Below are positions 53,403 through 62,236 of a stretch of 64,000 nt of DNA, one piece after another; the stretch's first letter is position 1; each line of letters starts with the position of its first letter. The stretch comes from Prevotella sp. (GTDB lineage: Bacteria > Bacillota_I > Bacilli_A > ML615J-28 > CAG-313): NCBI GenBank assembly GCA_023665755.1, contig JAMPDF010000001.1, forward strand, positions 263,537-327,536, given 5' to 3'. A model generated the notes under the pieces. It searched no databases. It had not been told where the DNA came from and saw only the letters and a program-made list of their open reading frames with translations. A program made the translations under genes and the position numbers.

Positions 53403-54248
53403 TCAATTTTTAAATCTACTACGGTAACTACATCCCTTACACAATTCAAAATAGGGTTTTTGTGAACAGAAACCCTCTATTGCTTTTTGATACAAATGGG
53501 AAGTAATTATCTCTTTATATGATTGTATCAAAATATTTCCAATACAAGTAAATCCTTGATAATCCAAACAACAAAGTACAACGCGACCATCATGAAGTAT
53601 AGCTAGTTGCTTTTTTCCACCTAAACAATTGCTTGATTGAACTACTTTATCACTAAGAGTTGGCCACTCAAACTCATCTGCTTCAGCGATACGTACATGC
53701 GTATAATGTGATATATCCCATTTGTCAAACTCTTCTTTTAGTCTTTGGTTGAGCAAACCTACTTTAGGATCACTTTTATCATTCCAAAGCCTTAAGTTGA
53801 TAGCTAGTTTAGGTTGATATTTTTCCTTTCGTTCTAAAAATAATTTTAAATATTTTAAATAGTGTTGTATATTTTCTTCATGAAAAGAGATTAAGCACTG
53901 CAATGAAATATTCATTTTTTGGATAGATAATTGCTTTAAAATATCTTCGTCAATTTGATCTAAAGTTGTCCCATTGGTGGTAATGCCGATGGGAATTTTC
54001 TTTTCAGATACTATCTCTAAAAACCTACGAAACTTCGGATGCAAAGTAGGCTCACCCAAAACATGAAAATAAATTAGTTGTGCATCATCTTCAATTTGAT
54101 CAATGATGGTTTGAAAAACGGATTCTTCCATGAATTGCGCATTATTTTGATTACTAGAAGGACAAAACGGACATTTTAAATTACACTTTGTCGTAATTTC
54201 AATATAAAATATTTTTTTCTTATTCTTCCTTATTTCCATCATTTTCAT
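53403..54248 (-). CDS. Radical SAM protein with SPASM-like C-terminus
   Basis: A 281-residue protein. The N-terminal cluster motif is CNLKCPFC (C-x3-C-x2-C) in an otherwise typical radical SAM barrel (VLGEPTLHPKF, GITTNGTTLD). Further Cys residues near the C-terminus (CLDYQGFTCIGN and CKGCSYRSRF) look like a SPASM auxiliary cluster. The substrate is unknown; no obvious precursor-peptide gene is beside it. Its start overlaps the upstream membrane-protein gene by 29 bases. Confidence 0.85.
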   Translation of the reverse strand: MKMMEIRKNKKKIFYIEITTKCNLKCPFCPSSNQNNAQFMEESVFQTIIDQIEDDAQLIYFHVLGEPTLHPKFRRFLEIVSEKKIPIGITTNGTTLDQIDEDILKQLSIQKMNISLQCLISFHEENIQHYLKYLKLFLERKEKYQPKLAINLRLWNDKSDPKVGLLNQRLKEEFDKWDISHYTHVRIAEADEFEWPTLSDKVVQSSNCLGGKKQLAILHDGRVVLCCLDYQGFTCIGNILIQSYKEIITSHLYQKAIEGFCSQKPYFELCKGCSYRSRFKN

Positions 54249-54591
54249 TCAAAAAGCCATACACCCTTATATTTTCTGCGGGCATTTGTTCTAAAACAAA
54301 TAATTGTGTACCATCAACGTCTTGATACCACTGATCAATTGTTTGGTTTTCGGTTTGATATTGGTAAGGTTGAATAGGTTGTTTTCGTTTATAATAGACT
54401 GTGTGTACTAACTGTCCCTCAACAAAATAACGAATACGATATTTCATCGTACATAAATAAATAATCAAAGCAATCCAAGGTAATATCCCTAACAATATGA
54501 CAATGATTTTAAACATATCCCAATTTTTTCCTAATTCGTCTGCGGCCACAACATCTCCGAAATATCCTATTATTGAATACAAATTCAACAT
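54220..54591 (-). CDS. Predicted small membrane protein
   Basis: About 123 residues. One clear membrane helix (MFKIIVILLGILPWIALIIYLC), a possible weaker hydrophobic stretch before it, and a soluble C-terminal part of about 75 residues rich in Gln and Tyr. No family recognised. I chose the ATG at 54591 after AAAGGAGG. It overlaps the ends of both neighbours, so it is part of the operon. Confidence 0.6.
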   Translation of the reverse strand: MLNLYSIIGYFGDVVAADELGKNWDMFKIIVILLGILPWIALIIYLCTMKYRIRYFVEGQLVHTVYYKRKQPIQPYQYQTENQTIDQWYQDVDGTQLFVLEQMPAENIRVYGFLNENDGNKEE

Positions 54592-55319
54592 GATTGCTTT
54601 TCCTCCTTTAATAATAGACTTTTCATTTTCCACTTGCGATGAAAGAGTTTGAATACTGATTTTTGAGTAATTTCACACAGTCTCTGATAAATTTCCAATA
54701 AATCATATTTGATTCCTTCTTCCTTTGTTTCCTCATATAATTTTTCCATCGTCAAAGCAATATGCCGATAATGAAAATAGGCTTTGCCATTTTGTTTCAT
54801 CTTTTCAAATCCTTCTGCAAGAAAAAGCCTTGAAAGAATGACAAATTTTAGATCTTCATTGGTTTTCGTTTTTTTGTATAACATCACTGCCCTTTTTCTC
54901 ATTCGAATGGAGAAAAGAATCGCCTTTTTTTCATTACCTTGCCTCTTTAAGAAATCAATTGTTTTCAAATACCACTCCATTAGCAAATGGTATTCATTGA
55001 CACTAGCATAACTTTCAAACGAATCTTCAAGTGTAACCACAATTTTTTGATACCAAAGTGCAGCAAGATCCATCCGCTTGCTATATGTTTCGCAAAAATC
55101 ACTGATTTGAACGTAACATTGAATCACTTTATTTTTATCATTTTCAAGATATGTTTTCCGATAGATATTTTCAGATACTCGTACTGCCTTTAAATAGTAT
55201 TTCTCTGCCTCATCAAAATGAGAAATGGAAACAAAATACCTTGCCTTTTCAATATAGGCATCAATCTTTTTTCGCCTTTCATCTAAAGACATATTGATTT
55301 GCATAGATGTTTCTGCCAT
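54585..55319 (-). CDS. Helical-repeat (TPR-like) protein
   Basis: About 244 residues, entirely helical. Helix pairs such as ARYFVSISHFDEAEKYYLKA and AYFHYRHIALTMEKLY look like TPR units. No signal or membrane segment. I chose the ATG at 55319 after ACGGAGGATAAA. It probably mediates protein contacts; the function is unknown. Confidence 0.65.
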   Translation of the reverse strand: MAETSMQINMSLDERRKKIDAYIEKARYFVSISHFDEAEKYYLKAVRVSENIYRKTYLENDKNKVIQCYVQISDFCETYSKRMDLAALWYQKIVVTLEDSFESYASVNEYHLLMEWYLKTIDFLKRQGNEKKAILFSIRMRKRAVMLYKKTKTNEDLKFVILSRLFLAEGFEKMKQNGKAYFHYRHIALTMEKLYEETKEEGIKYDLLEIYQRLCEITQKSVFKLFHRKWKMKSLLLKEEKQSC

Positions 55320-55361
55320 TTTATCCTCCGTTACTTTCAAAATTCCTTTTTTCAAAAAGAT

Positions 55362-55973
55362 TTATGATTCTTCTTTACTACTCCAATATTTCATATTAGC
55401 ATGTCCATAATAAATGACTCGAGGATGATACTGCATCACAAGTTTCCAATCTTTTTGCAACTGGTCATTGTTTACATAAGCCTCTTGATACTCTACTGGT
55501 TCTAAGTCACCAACGATGCAGCTGCCATCATCTAATATGAGTGATATACTATCTGAGCTATGACTAGGTGTAGAAACAATTTCCCCTTCAATTCCAAGTG
55601 TTGAAAGAAATGTTCTACTCTCAGCACAACGAATTACAACTGCATCTTTTTCAAAAATAGGTTCATACATTAAATTTCTATCTCGTTTCAATAGTTCATC
55701 CGCAAAATGCACATATTGATATTGAACATCCACCACTAACAATTGGATACCCAATTTCATCAGTTGAGAAATCAGTCCTATATGATCTGGATGATAGTGT
55801 GTAGCTAGTATATACGTAATCTCTGTTAAAAGAATTCCCTTGTTCTTGATTGCTTTGAAAAACAAAGAAAGCGTCTTTGGACCATCTGTATCTATCAATA
55901 GTCCCCCGTATTGACCACGAACAAAATAAGTATTTGTGTGTTGATAACACAATGTTGTTATTGCTTCTTCCAT
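55362..55973 (-). CDS. Metallo-beta-lactamase-fold hydrolase
   Basis: About 203 residues with the metal motif THYHPDHIG (H-x-H-x-D-H), a distal His in TPSHSSDSIS and an Asp in IVGDLEP. A hydrolase of the glyoxalase-II type in length; the substrate is unknown. The ATG at 55973 follows TGAGGATTAAGATA. Confidence 0.8.
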   Translation of the reverse strand: MEEAITTLCYQHTNTYFVRGQYGGLLIDTDGPKTLSLFFKAIKNKGILLTEITYILATHYHPDHIGLISQLMKLGIQLLVVDVQYQYVHFADELLKRDRNLMYEPIFEKDAVVIRCAESRTFLSTLGIEGEIVSTPSHSSDSISLILDDGSCIVGDLEPVEYQEAYVNNDQLQKDWKLVMQYHPRVIYYGHANMKYWSSKEES

Positions 55974-56016
55974 TATCTTAATCCTCATGAGTATCTACTT
56001 CACTCTACATTGCCAT

Positions 56017-56466
56017 TTATCTTTTTAGTAATTTGACAACATCTAGATTAGTATAATTTTCTTCGTTTAAAACAACAATTCCATTTTGATAAAGTAATTC
56101 CGCAGTAACACCATTTCCAGTTTTCAATCTAGATGAAAATGTACCATCATAGATTTCTCCGAAACCACATGATGGACTATATTTTTTTAGAATGGCAACT
56201 GCACAATTCTCTTGTTTTGCAAGTTGGAGGGCGATCATTGCTCCTCGTTGAAATTGTTCAGTAACATCTCGTCCGTCTTTTGTTATCACTTGTTTAAAGC
56301 ATCTCTCACTAGGTATTCTAGGTGTTGAAAGACCACCTTGAACTTCTGGACAAATTGGAATAACGTTATAGGATTTCAAATATTTAATAAGATTCATATT
56401 CAAATTATTTTTTCCATTGTATTTGCAATTTTGGCCTAGCAAGCAAGCACTAACCATTATCCTCAT
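56017..56466 (-). CDS. DUF523 family protein
   Basis: A 149-residue protein with the DUF523 marks SACLLGQNCKYNGKNN, CPEVQGGLSTPRIPSE and KKYSPSCGFGEIYDG. Conserved Cys residues suggest metal or cluster binding. The family is widespread and uncharacterised. It lies 1 base behind the DUF2225 gene. Confidence 0.85.
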   Translation of the reverse strand: MRIMVSACLLGQNCKYNGKNNLNMNLIKYLKSYNVIPICPEVQGGLSTPRIPSERCFKQVITKDGRDVTEQFQRGAMIALQLAKQENCAVAILKKYSPSCGFGEIYDGTFSSRLKTGNGVTAELLYQNGIVVLNEENYTNLDVVKLLKR

Positions 56467-56467
56467 A

Positions 56468-57118
56468 CTATGACTCCTGATAATTGCCTGGTATTGTATG
56501 GTCTAATGTATCCTCTTGATTGCATAATGCAATCTGGTAATTCAAAATATTTACTTTGTATTTCTCCATTCCAAAATTATCTAACAAATACATAGCATAT
56601 TCTCGGGCCTCATCAAACATTCCAATTCTTCGATATAAATCAACAATAATTAGACGAATTACTTCGTTTTCATTTTCAGTTAAGGCATTTTCTAAATATC
56701 GAATCGCTTTACTACGCATTTTCTTAGCTATATCTAATTTCTTGGCATCATCCGCCAACCAAGCTGCCTTTAAATACATCATGCCTGCTTTTTTGGCATT
56801 TTTCTTTTCACATAGCATTCCTGCCAACATGCATTTTTTGATAGCAAAATTGATACTTGCGTCTTGAAGTATCATTTGGTAAGCTCGTTCTTGTATCTGT
56901 GTTTCTTCAATACCATCCATATTTTTAGAAATATCATCATTGGCATAGCCACAATAGGGACATTTTTGTACCATCAAATGAATCATATTACGCATCATAC
57001 CTGGTGGTCTTGTATCTAAATCACGAAGACCAAAAGAAGTATGATCATGCAATTCCTGATAGTGATACTCCTTATGACAAAGGACACAGGTTTTCTGTTT
57101 ATTCTCTAAATAAGCCAT
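56468..57118 (-). CDS. DUF2225 family protein
   Basis: A 216-residue protein with two zinc-type Cys pairs (CVLCHKEY near residue 11 and CPYCGYAND near residue 54) followed by a helical TPR-like part. This matches the DUF2225 family in layout. The function is unknown. Gene order CobW-CobW-DUF2225-DUF523 suggests a metal-linked operon (inference). Confidence 0.75.
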   Translation of the reverse strand: MAYLENKQKTCVLCHKEYHYQELHDHTSFGLRDLDTRPPGMMRNMIHLMVQKCPYCGYANDDISKNMDGIEETQIQERAYQMILQDASINFAIKKCMLAGMLCEKKNAKKAGMMYLKAAWLADDAKKLDIAKKMRSKAIRYLENALTENENEVIRLIIVDLYRRIGMFDEAREYAMYLLDNFGMEKYKVNILNYQIALCNQEDTLDHTIPGNYQES

Positions 57119-57122
57119 ACTA

Positions 57123-58067
57123 CTACCTTAAATCTAAAATAGGATGTGCGAGCGGTGGAATATTTTCGATAGATTCAGGATATAAAACGCCTTCTTCTTC
57201 TTGGTATTCTTCTGAATATTCAAATTCAAGTCGTGCAACAACTCTCACCCAAGCTTTATTTTTTAATTTCACGCCAGGAAGAATTTTACATAAATGACCA
57301 TATAACTGCACATCATCGGCGCAACATGTCATTGCATGGCGTCCAGCAACAAAGGTATTCTTTGGCAATTTTTTAGACTGCACAACCATACAATTAAAAG
57401 CCACTTTTTTCCCTCGATATCGTTCAGGATTATCGTAGGTATCAATGTACCATCTACCAAAATCATCATCGCCAATTTCAATGATATCTGCATCAATATC
57501 ATAAGGAAGAGGTTCTTCAAAAGCCTTTTGGGCTACCCCATTTTCATCCATTACCATATACTGTGCATTTCCATTTACTAGCTTTAAATTGGTTTGATAA
57601 CCTGCAAGTGCGCTTGGCTCATCACAGCGATTAAATACCACCAAATCAGATAGTTTGATGAGGTCAATAAATTTTTGTCTCATATTGTTATAATATATTG
57701 AAAATGTTGAAAAATCAATAAATGTAATTACCTGAGCCATCCGATATTCTTCGGGAAAATATAATTCATTGATATTCCACATACAATTGAGTTCTACAAT
57801 AACTCGGTCAGGACAATATTGAATAGCTAGTTCTTGTAAATATTCTGCTGTAAATTGATCTTGTTGTTGCAATCTTTCAATAGTTGTATTGTGTAAATGA
57901 GCAAATTCATCTGATAATTCTAATTCGCCTTCCTCACATAAAATGACCAAGGTTCTCCCCTTTTTCTCAAACCCATCTTTTTCTATTGCATCTATGATAA
58001 AAGTTGTTTTTCCAGAATCTAAAAATCCTGCAACAATAAAAATTGGAATTTCCATCATATGTCTCAC
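57123..58067 (-). CDS. CobW-like P-loop GTPase with OB-type C-terminal domain
   Basis: A 314-residue protein. Walker A GFLDSGKTTFI lies near the N-terminus and VFNRCDE is in the place of NKxD. The metal-binding GCxCC motif of CobW/ZNG1 proteins is absent. The C-terminal third (MVVQSKKLPKNTFVAGRHAM, TCCADD) resembles the conserved end of YcgQ/TIGR03943-type proteins, which accompany YcgR permeases. It is encoded with no gap behind a metal-type CobW. The role may be GTP-driven metal handling, but this is an inference. Confidence 0.75.
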   Translation of the reverse strand: MRHMMEIPIFIVAGFLDSGKTTFIIDAIEKDGFEKKGRTLVILCEEGELELSDEFAHLHNTTIERLQQQDQFTAEYLQELAIQYCPDRVIVELNCMWNINELYFPEEYRMAQVITFIDFSTFSIYYNNMRQKFIDLIKLSDLVVFNRCDEPSALAGYQTNLKLVNGNAQYMVMDENGVAQKAFEEPLPYDIDADIIEIGDDDFGRWYIDTYDNPERYRGKKVAFNCMVVQSKKLPKNTFVAGRHAMTCCADDVQLYGHLCKILPGVKLKNKAWVRVVARLEFEYSEEYQEEEGVLYPESIENIPPLAHPILDLR

Positions 58068-59534
58068 CTACTTCTTTAATACAAGCGTTTCAATGTTTTC
58101 TTTCTTAAGTTGAGAACCAATCACAACAATTCTTCCTACAAAATCTGCTTCTCCTTCACGAATACTGTAATCACCTGCAACATAGTCAAAATAGTGCCAC
58201 TTTTCTTGATCACTTGATTTTAAAATACCTTTAGCCCGAAGAACAACGCCATATTTTTCTTCTTCTTGCAATGCATCTAATATCTCATTTAATTCTTTTT
58301 TACTATAAGCCATTGGAGTTTCATAGCCTACTGATGTGAATACCTCATCTGCATCGTGATGATGGTGTCCTCCTTCATGGTGGTAACAACATTCATGATC
58401 GTGCTCTTCTCCTTCATGGTGGTGACAGCATTCATGATCGTGCTCTTCTCCTTCATGGTGATGGCAGCATTCATGATCGTGCTCTTCCCCTTCATGGTGA
58501 TGGCAGCATTCATGATTGTGTTCTTCTCCTTCATGGTGGTGACAACATTCATGATCGTGTTCTTCTCCTTCATGGTGGTGACAACATTCATGATCGTGTT
58601 CTTCTCCTTCATGGTGGTGACAACATTCATGATCGTGCTCTTCTCCTTCATGGTGGTGACAGCATTCATGATTGTGTTCTTCTCCTTCATGGTGGTGACA
58701 ACATTCATGATCGTGTTCTTCTCCTTCATGGTGGTGACAACATTCATGATCGTGTTCTTCTCCTTCATGGTGGTGACAACATTCATGATCGTGCTCTTCT
58801 CCTTCATGGTGGTGACAGCATTCATGATTGTGTTCTTCTCCTTCATGGTGGTGACAACATTCATGATCGTGTTCTTCTCCTTCATGGTGGTGACAACAAC
58901 AACCACGTGTAAATTCTTCTTCCACCTCACTTTGGTAAGAAATCGTTCTTTCTAATGCCTCTAATAATTTTTGTGGATCAACCTCATTCAAGTCTGCTAA
59001 AATGACATTACAATTTGGATTTTTTTCTTTGATCAATTCATATGCTTCAACCACTTTTTCATTTGAAAGTCGTTCTACTTTACTCATAACCACTATATGG
59101 GCATCACTAACTTGATTATTGAAAAATTCTCCAAAATTTTTCATGTATACCTTACATTTTCCACCATCTACAACCGTAGCTACGATATTAAGTTCTAAAT
59201 TCAAATCTAGTTTTTCGACTGCTTTCACAATATCTGATAATTTACCAACACCAGATGGCTCAATAATGATTCGTTCTGGTTGATAAGTTGAAATAACCTC
59301 ACTCATTGATGCACTAAAATCACCCACAAGTGAACAACAAATGCATCCAGAGTTGATTTCTTTAATATTAACTCCAGATTCTTTTAAGAAACTGCCGTCA
59401 ATTCCAATTTCCCCAAATTCATTTTCAATAAGAACCACTTTTTCATTATGAAATCCAGTTTCAAATAATTTCTTAATTAATGTTGTTTTTCCAGCTCCTA
59501 AAAAACCAGATATAATATCAACTTTTATACTCAT
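58068..59534 (-). CDS. CobW/ZNG1-type metal-chaperone GTPase with 13 His/Cys-rich repeats
   Basis: About 488 residues. Walker A GFLGAGKTT (10-18), the metal motif GCICC (63-67), ESGVG-type switch (EPSGVG, 92-97) and SKVE in place of NKxD (151-154). Residues about 212-381 are 13 tandem copies of CCHHHEGEEHDHE (Asp replaced by Asn in units 2, 6 and 10), then a variant end (YHHEGGHHHH). The CobW C-terminal domain follows. The repeat should bind many Zn, Ni or Co ions. CobW proteins insert metal into target enzymes on GTP hydrolysis. The ATG at 59534 follows AAGGAGTGGGATAAA. The next gene encodes a second CobW-like protein. Confidence 0.9.
   Translation of the reverse strand: MSIKVDIISGFLGAGKTTLIKKLFETGFHNEKVVLIENEFGEIGIDGSFLKESGVNIKEINSGCICCSLVGDFSASMSEVISTYQPERIIIEPSGVGKLSDIVKAVEKLDLNLELNIVATVVDGGKCKVYMKNFGEFFNNQVSDAHIVVMSKVERLSNEKVVEAYELIKEKNPNCNVILADLNEVDPQKLLEALERTISYQSEVEEEFTRGCCCHHHEGEEHDHECCHHHEGEEHNHECCHHHEGEEHDHECCHHHEGEEHDHECCHHHEGEEHDHECCHHHEGEEHNHECCHHHEGEEHDHECCHHHEGEEHDHECCHHHEGEEHDHECCHHHEGEEHNHECCHHHEGEEHDHECCHHHEGEEHDHECCHHHEGEEHDHECCYHHEGGHHHHDADEVFTSVGYETPMAYSKKELNEILDALQEEEKYGVVLRAKGILKSSDQEKWHYFDYVAGDYSIREGEADFVGRIVVIGSQLKKENIETLVLKK
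58389..58901 (-). repeat. 39-bp tandem repeat array (13 units) with 156-bp super-period
   Basis: Each 39-bp unit encodes 13 residues. The Asn-coding units are 2, 6 and 10 in protein order, giving a higher-order period of four units (156 bp). Units are nearly identical at DNA level. Very likely variable in copy number between strains. Confidence 0.9.
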
Positions 59535-59573
59535 TTTATCCCACTCCTTATTTTTACATTTTCTATTATTCTT

Positions 59574-59579
59574 ATTATA
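59574..59579 (-). promoter_or_regulatory. Extended -10 promoter of the CobW operon
   Basis: TGTGG-TATAAT on the minus strand about 40 bases before the CobW ATG. No clear -35. No Zur-like palindrome was recognised nearby. Confidence 0.55.
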
Positions 59580-59614
59580 CCACAACTCTTGATGAAAATG
59601 TTAGTATTTTACCT

Positions 59615-59648
59615 AAAAAATGAAAAGAAAGTCTTGATTGACTTTCTT
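59615..59648 (-). terminator. Rho-independent terminator of mscS
   Basis: Stem AAGAAAGTC / GACTTTCTT, followed on the minus strand by a T-rich tract; 6 bases past the stop of the channel gene. Confidence 0.75.
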
Positions 59649-59653
59649 CTTGA

Positions 59654-60511
59654 TTATTTTGTGTGCACATCAATTTGTGGATAAGGAATTGTAATTTGTT
59701 TTTCATCAAACATAGCATGAACATTTCTCATCAAATCATAGTATACTGTCCAATAATCTTGATTTTTAACCCAAACACGAGTTGTAATATTAACAGAATG
59801 TTCTGCTTGAGCAATTTCCTTTACAAAAGGGGCAGGCTCTTTCAAAACAAGTTCATGGGCAGTACAAATTGTTTTGATTTCCTCAATCGCCATATCCACA
59901 TTATCCTCATAAGATATCGAAAACAATAAATCCACCCGTCGTAATTCTTTTTTAGAATAATTGATAATGGTACTGTTTGCTAGTACTCCATTTGGAATCA
60001 TCACTACTTTGTTATCAGGTGTGACCAAATTGGTATAAAATAATTTCATATCTTCTACTGTTCCTGATGTATCGTTTGATTCAATATAATCCCCAATTTG
60101 AAAAGGCTTTGTGCATACCAACACAATACCACCAGCCAAATTGGATAATGAACCTTGAATCGCAAGACCTAAGGCCACACCACCAGAAGCAATAAGCGCC
60201 GCAAATCCAGCCGTATCAATTCCTACTGTTCCTGCATAAGCAACAATAAGAACGATGCGAATGCTCCATAAAATAGTTGTATATAGTACACTAGTAATTA
60301 GTTTATCTTTGGTATGCAACATAGAGCGTTTTCTTAGTTTTTTGACAATCGTTGTGGCAATCCACCATAATAGTAAAAAAACAACTGTAGCTACCAAAAC
60401 TTTAATAAAAGGATTTCCTAATAAATTCGTAATAAATTGAACAACTTTATCTATATTAGATAAAGTTTCTGTTGCTTGTACTTCATTTTCTAAAAATAAT
60501 CCACTGTTCAT
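59654..60511 (-). CDS. Small-conductance mechanosensitive channel
   Basis: A 285-residue MscS-family channel. Three membrane helices; the pore helix is GLAIQGSLSNLAGGIVLV, then a cytosolic beta/alpha vestibule (FQIGDYIE, VVMIPNGVLANSTIINYS). It opens on osmotic down-shock. It lies 10 bases behind the cls gene in the same direction, so the two are one operon. Confidence 0.92.
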   Translation of the reverse strand: MNSGLFLENEVQATETLSNIDKVVQFITNLLGNPFIKVLVATVVFLLLWWIATTIVKKLRKRSMLHTKDKLITSVLYTTILWSIRIVLIVAYAGTVGIDTAGFAALIASGGVALGLAIQGSLSNLAGGIVLVCTKPFQIGDYIESNDTSGTVEDMKLFYTNLVTPDNKVVMIPNGVLANSTIINYSKKELRRVDLLFSISYEDNVDMAIEEIKTICTAHELVLKEPAPFVKEIAQAEHSVNITTRVWVKNQDYWTVYYDLMRNVHAMFDEKQITIPYPQIDVHTK

Positions 60512-60521
60512 CTTTTGCTCC

Positions 60522-62042
60522 TTACATCATCGGCGAAAAAATTTTCAATATCATAGATAAAATTTTTTCTCTTCGGTTTAATTTAAAATGCTTTGGATCA
60601 ATATAAATAGAATGCTTTAAGATATTGTCAAAATCATTTTTAATATCCTTGATACATTCCGTTTGATACATCCAAATTCCACATTCATAGTGATGAACTA
60701 AACTGCGATAATCCAAATTAATTGTACCAACTACTGCTAATTCATCATCTACTAAAATATTTTTGGTATGAATAAATCCTGGTTCATACTCATAGATTTC
60801 AACTCCATGTTTAATCAAATCCACATAAGTTGATCTTGTAAGAACAAATACTGATTTTTTATCTGGAATATGGGGAGTGAAAATCAAAACACGTACATTT
60901 CTTTTTGCGGCAGAAATCATTGCATTTTTCATCTGTGAATCAATAATCAAATAGGGAGTAGACACCATAATGGTTTTTTTAGCCTGGTTAATTAGATTCA
61001 AATATACATTTTCGCCAATCAAATCCGGGTATACTGGTGATGGACCATCGCAAAATGGTTGCACAAACCCTTTTCCTACAACTGGATCCATATCAATTTG
61101 CGTATACTTTTGATAAGGCTCTTTTATCTTTGCCTGTAAATCAAAATTTTGAAGAAACATCACTGTCAATTGTCTTGTAGCATCTCCAACTAGTTTGACA
61201 GAGGCATCTTTCCAATATCCAAACCGCTCTACCACATTGATGTATTCATCTGCAAAATTAATGCCACCAACATATCCAATTTTTCCATCTATAATCGTAA
61301 TCTTGCGATGATCTCTATTGTTATGTATTGCTGTTACAAACGGTAAAAAGCGATTGAACTTGATGCAATTGATTCCTTTTTTCCTAAGTAATTTATCAAA
61401 ATTGCTAGGTAATTTACCAATTGTTCCTATGTCATCATAAATGATTCGGATTTCAACACCTTCCTTTACTTTTGATTCTAGAATTTTAAGCACAGTGTCT
61501 AACATGACACCTCTTTGCAAAATAAAATATTCCATAAAAATAAATGATTTTGCTGTTTTGATATCTTCTACATATTCTTTAAAAAAGTGCTCGCCAGAAT
61601 CAAAATAAATGGTTTGAGTATTTTGGAATAACCCACATCCTGATGTATTTTTAATATAATTTGATTGACCTGCCACATCACCTAGTTGATTACTTTCTAC
61701 CTCTAAATCATTTATTGTCTGCTGTGTCTCCGATAGAATGCTATCATAAAATTGAATACTACTTTTTCTAGCCAAATTGCGCGAGAAAAGCATATAAATA
61801 ATCGGACCTGCAATAGGTACAATAGTAATAATAGCAATCCATGGTATCTTTAAATCAGCTATCATATCTCGATTAATCAAATCAATCAATAGACAAATAT
61901 TAATAATTGTTGTGATGATTGGCATAAAACGATAGCCTCTATATGCAATAAAAACGCCCCATATCAGCAAACAAACTTGTGATAAAATCAATACTGTAAC
62001 AATAGTAAGTCTACCAAAAATAATTTTCAATAGTTTTTTCAT
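60522..62042 (-). CDS. cls: Cardiolipin synthase (two PLD motifs)
   Basis: A 506-residue membrane enzyme. Two N-terminal membrane helices are followed by two HKD phospholipase-D motifs: HRKITIIDGKIGYVGG near residue 245 and HTKNILVDDELAVVGT near residue 420. It makes cardiolipin from two phosphatidylglycerols. Pairing with mscS suggests a membrane-stress link. Confidence 0.92.
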   Translation of the reverse strand: MKKLLKIIFGRLTIVTVLILSQVCLLIWGVFIAYRGYRFMPIITTIINICLLIDLINRDMIADLKIPWIAIITIVPIAGPIIYMLFSRNLARKSSIQFYDSILSETQQTINDLEVESNQLGDVAGQSNYIKNTSGCGLFQNTQTIYFDSGEHFFKEYVEDIKTAKSFIFMEYFILQRGVMLDTVLKILESKVKEGVEIRIIYDDIGTIGKLPSNFDKLLRKKGINCIKFNRFLPFVTAIHNNRDHRKITIIDGKIGYVGGINFADEYINVVERFGYWKDASVKLVGDATRQLTVMFLQNFDLQAKIKEPYQKYTQIDMDPVVGKGFVQPFCDGPSPVYPDLIGENVYLNLINQAKKTIMVSTPYLIIDSQMKNAMISAAKRNVRVLIFTPHIPDKKSVFVLTRSTYVDLIKHGVEIYEYEPGFIHTKNILVDDELAVVGTINLDYRSLVHHYECGIWMYQTECIKDIKNDFDNILKHSIYIDPKHFKLNRREKILSMILKIFSPMM

Positions 62043-62236
62043 ATGTTTTCTCCTATAGATATTATACTTTTTTAGACCTATGTTTTCAACTATTACGCTT
62101 TTTCAACATATTTTGTATTTATATCTGCTTTTGTTGATGGATAAACGACTCCCACTTTTGATGTAGCATGTCGATTCAACATAAATGTATATCAATTTCA
62201 TACAATGTATTATATGAAGAAACTCAGGAGGTCACT

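Noticed and set aside
58389..58901. Regular repeats that look like a CRISPR array
   Set aside because: The 39-bp units abut with no spacers and are in frame within a protein; no cas gene is nearby.
58356..58955. Long frames on both strands (about 200 codons) of monotonous MVVTTFMIVFFSF or TTMKEKNTIMN repeats
   Set aside because: They are other-frame readings of the 39-bp His/Cys repeat, have no ribosome binding site, and overlap a well-supported CobW gene.
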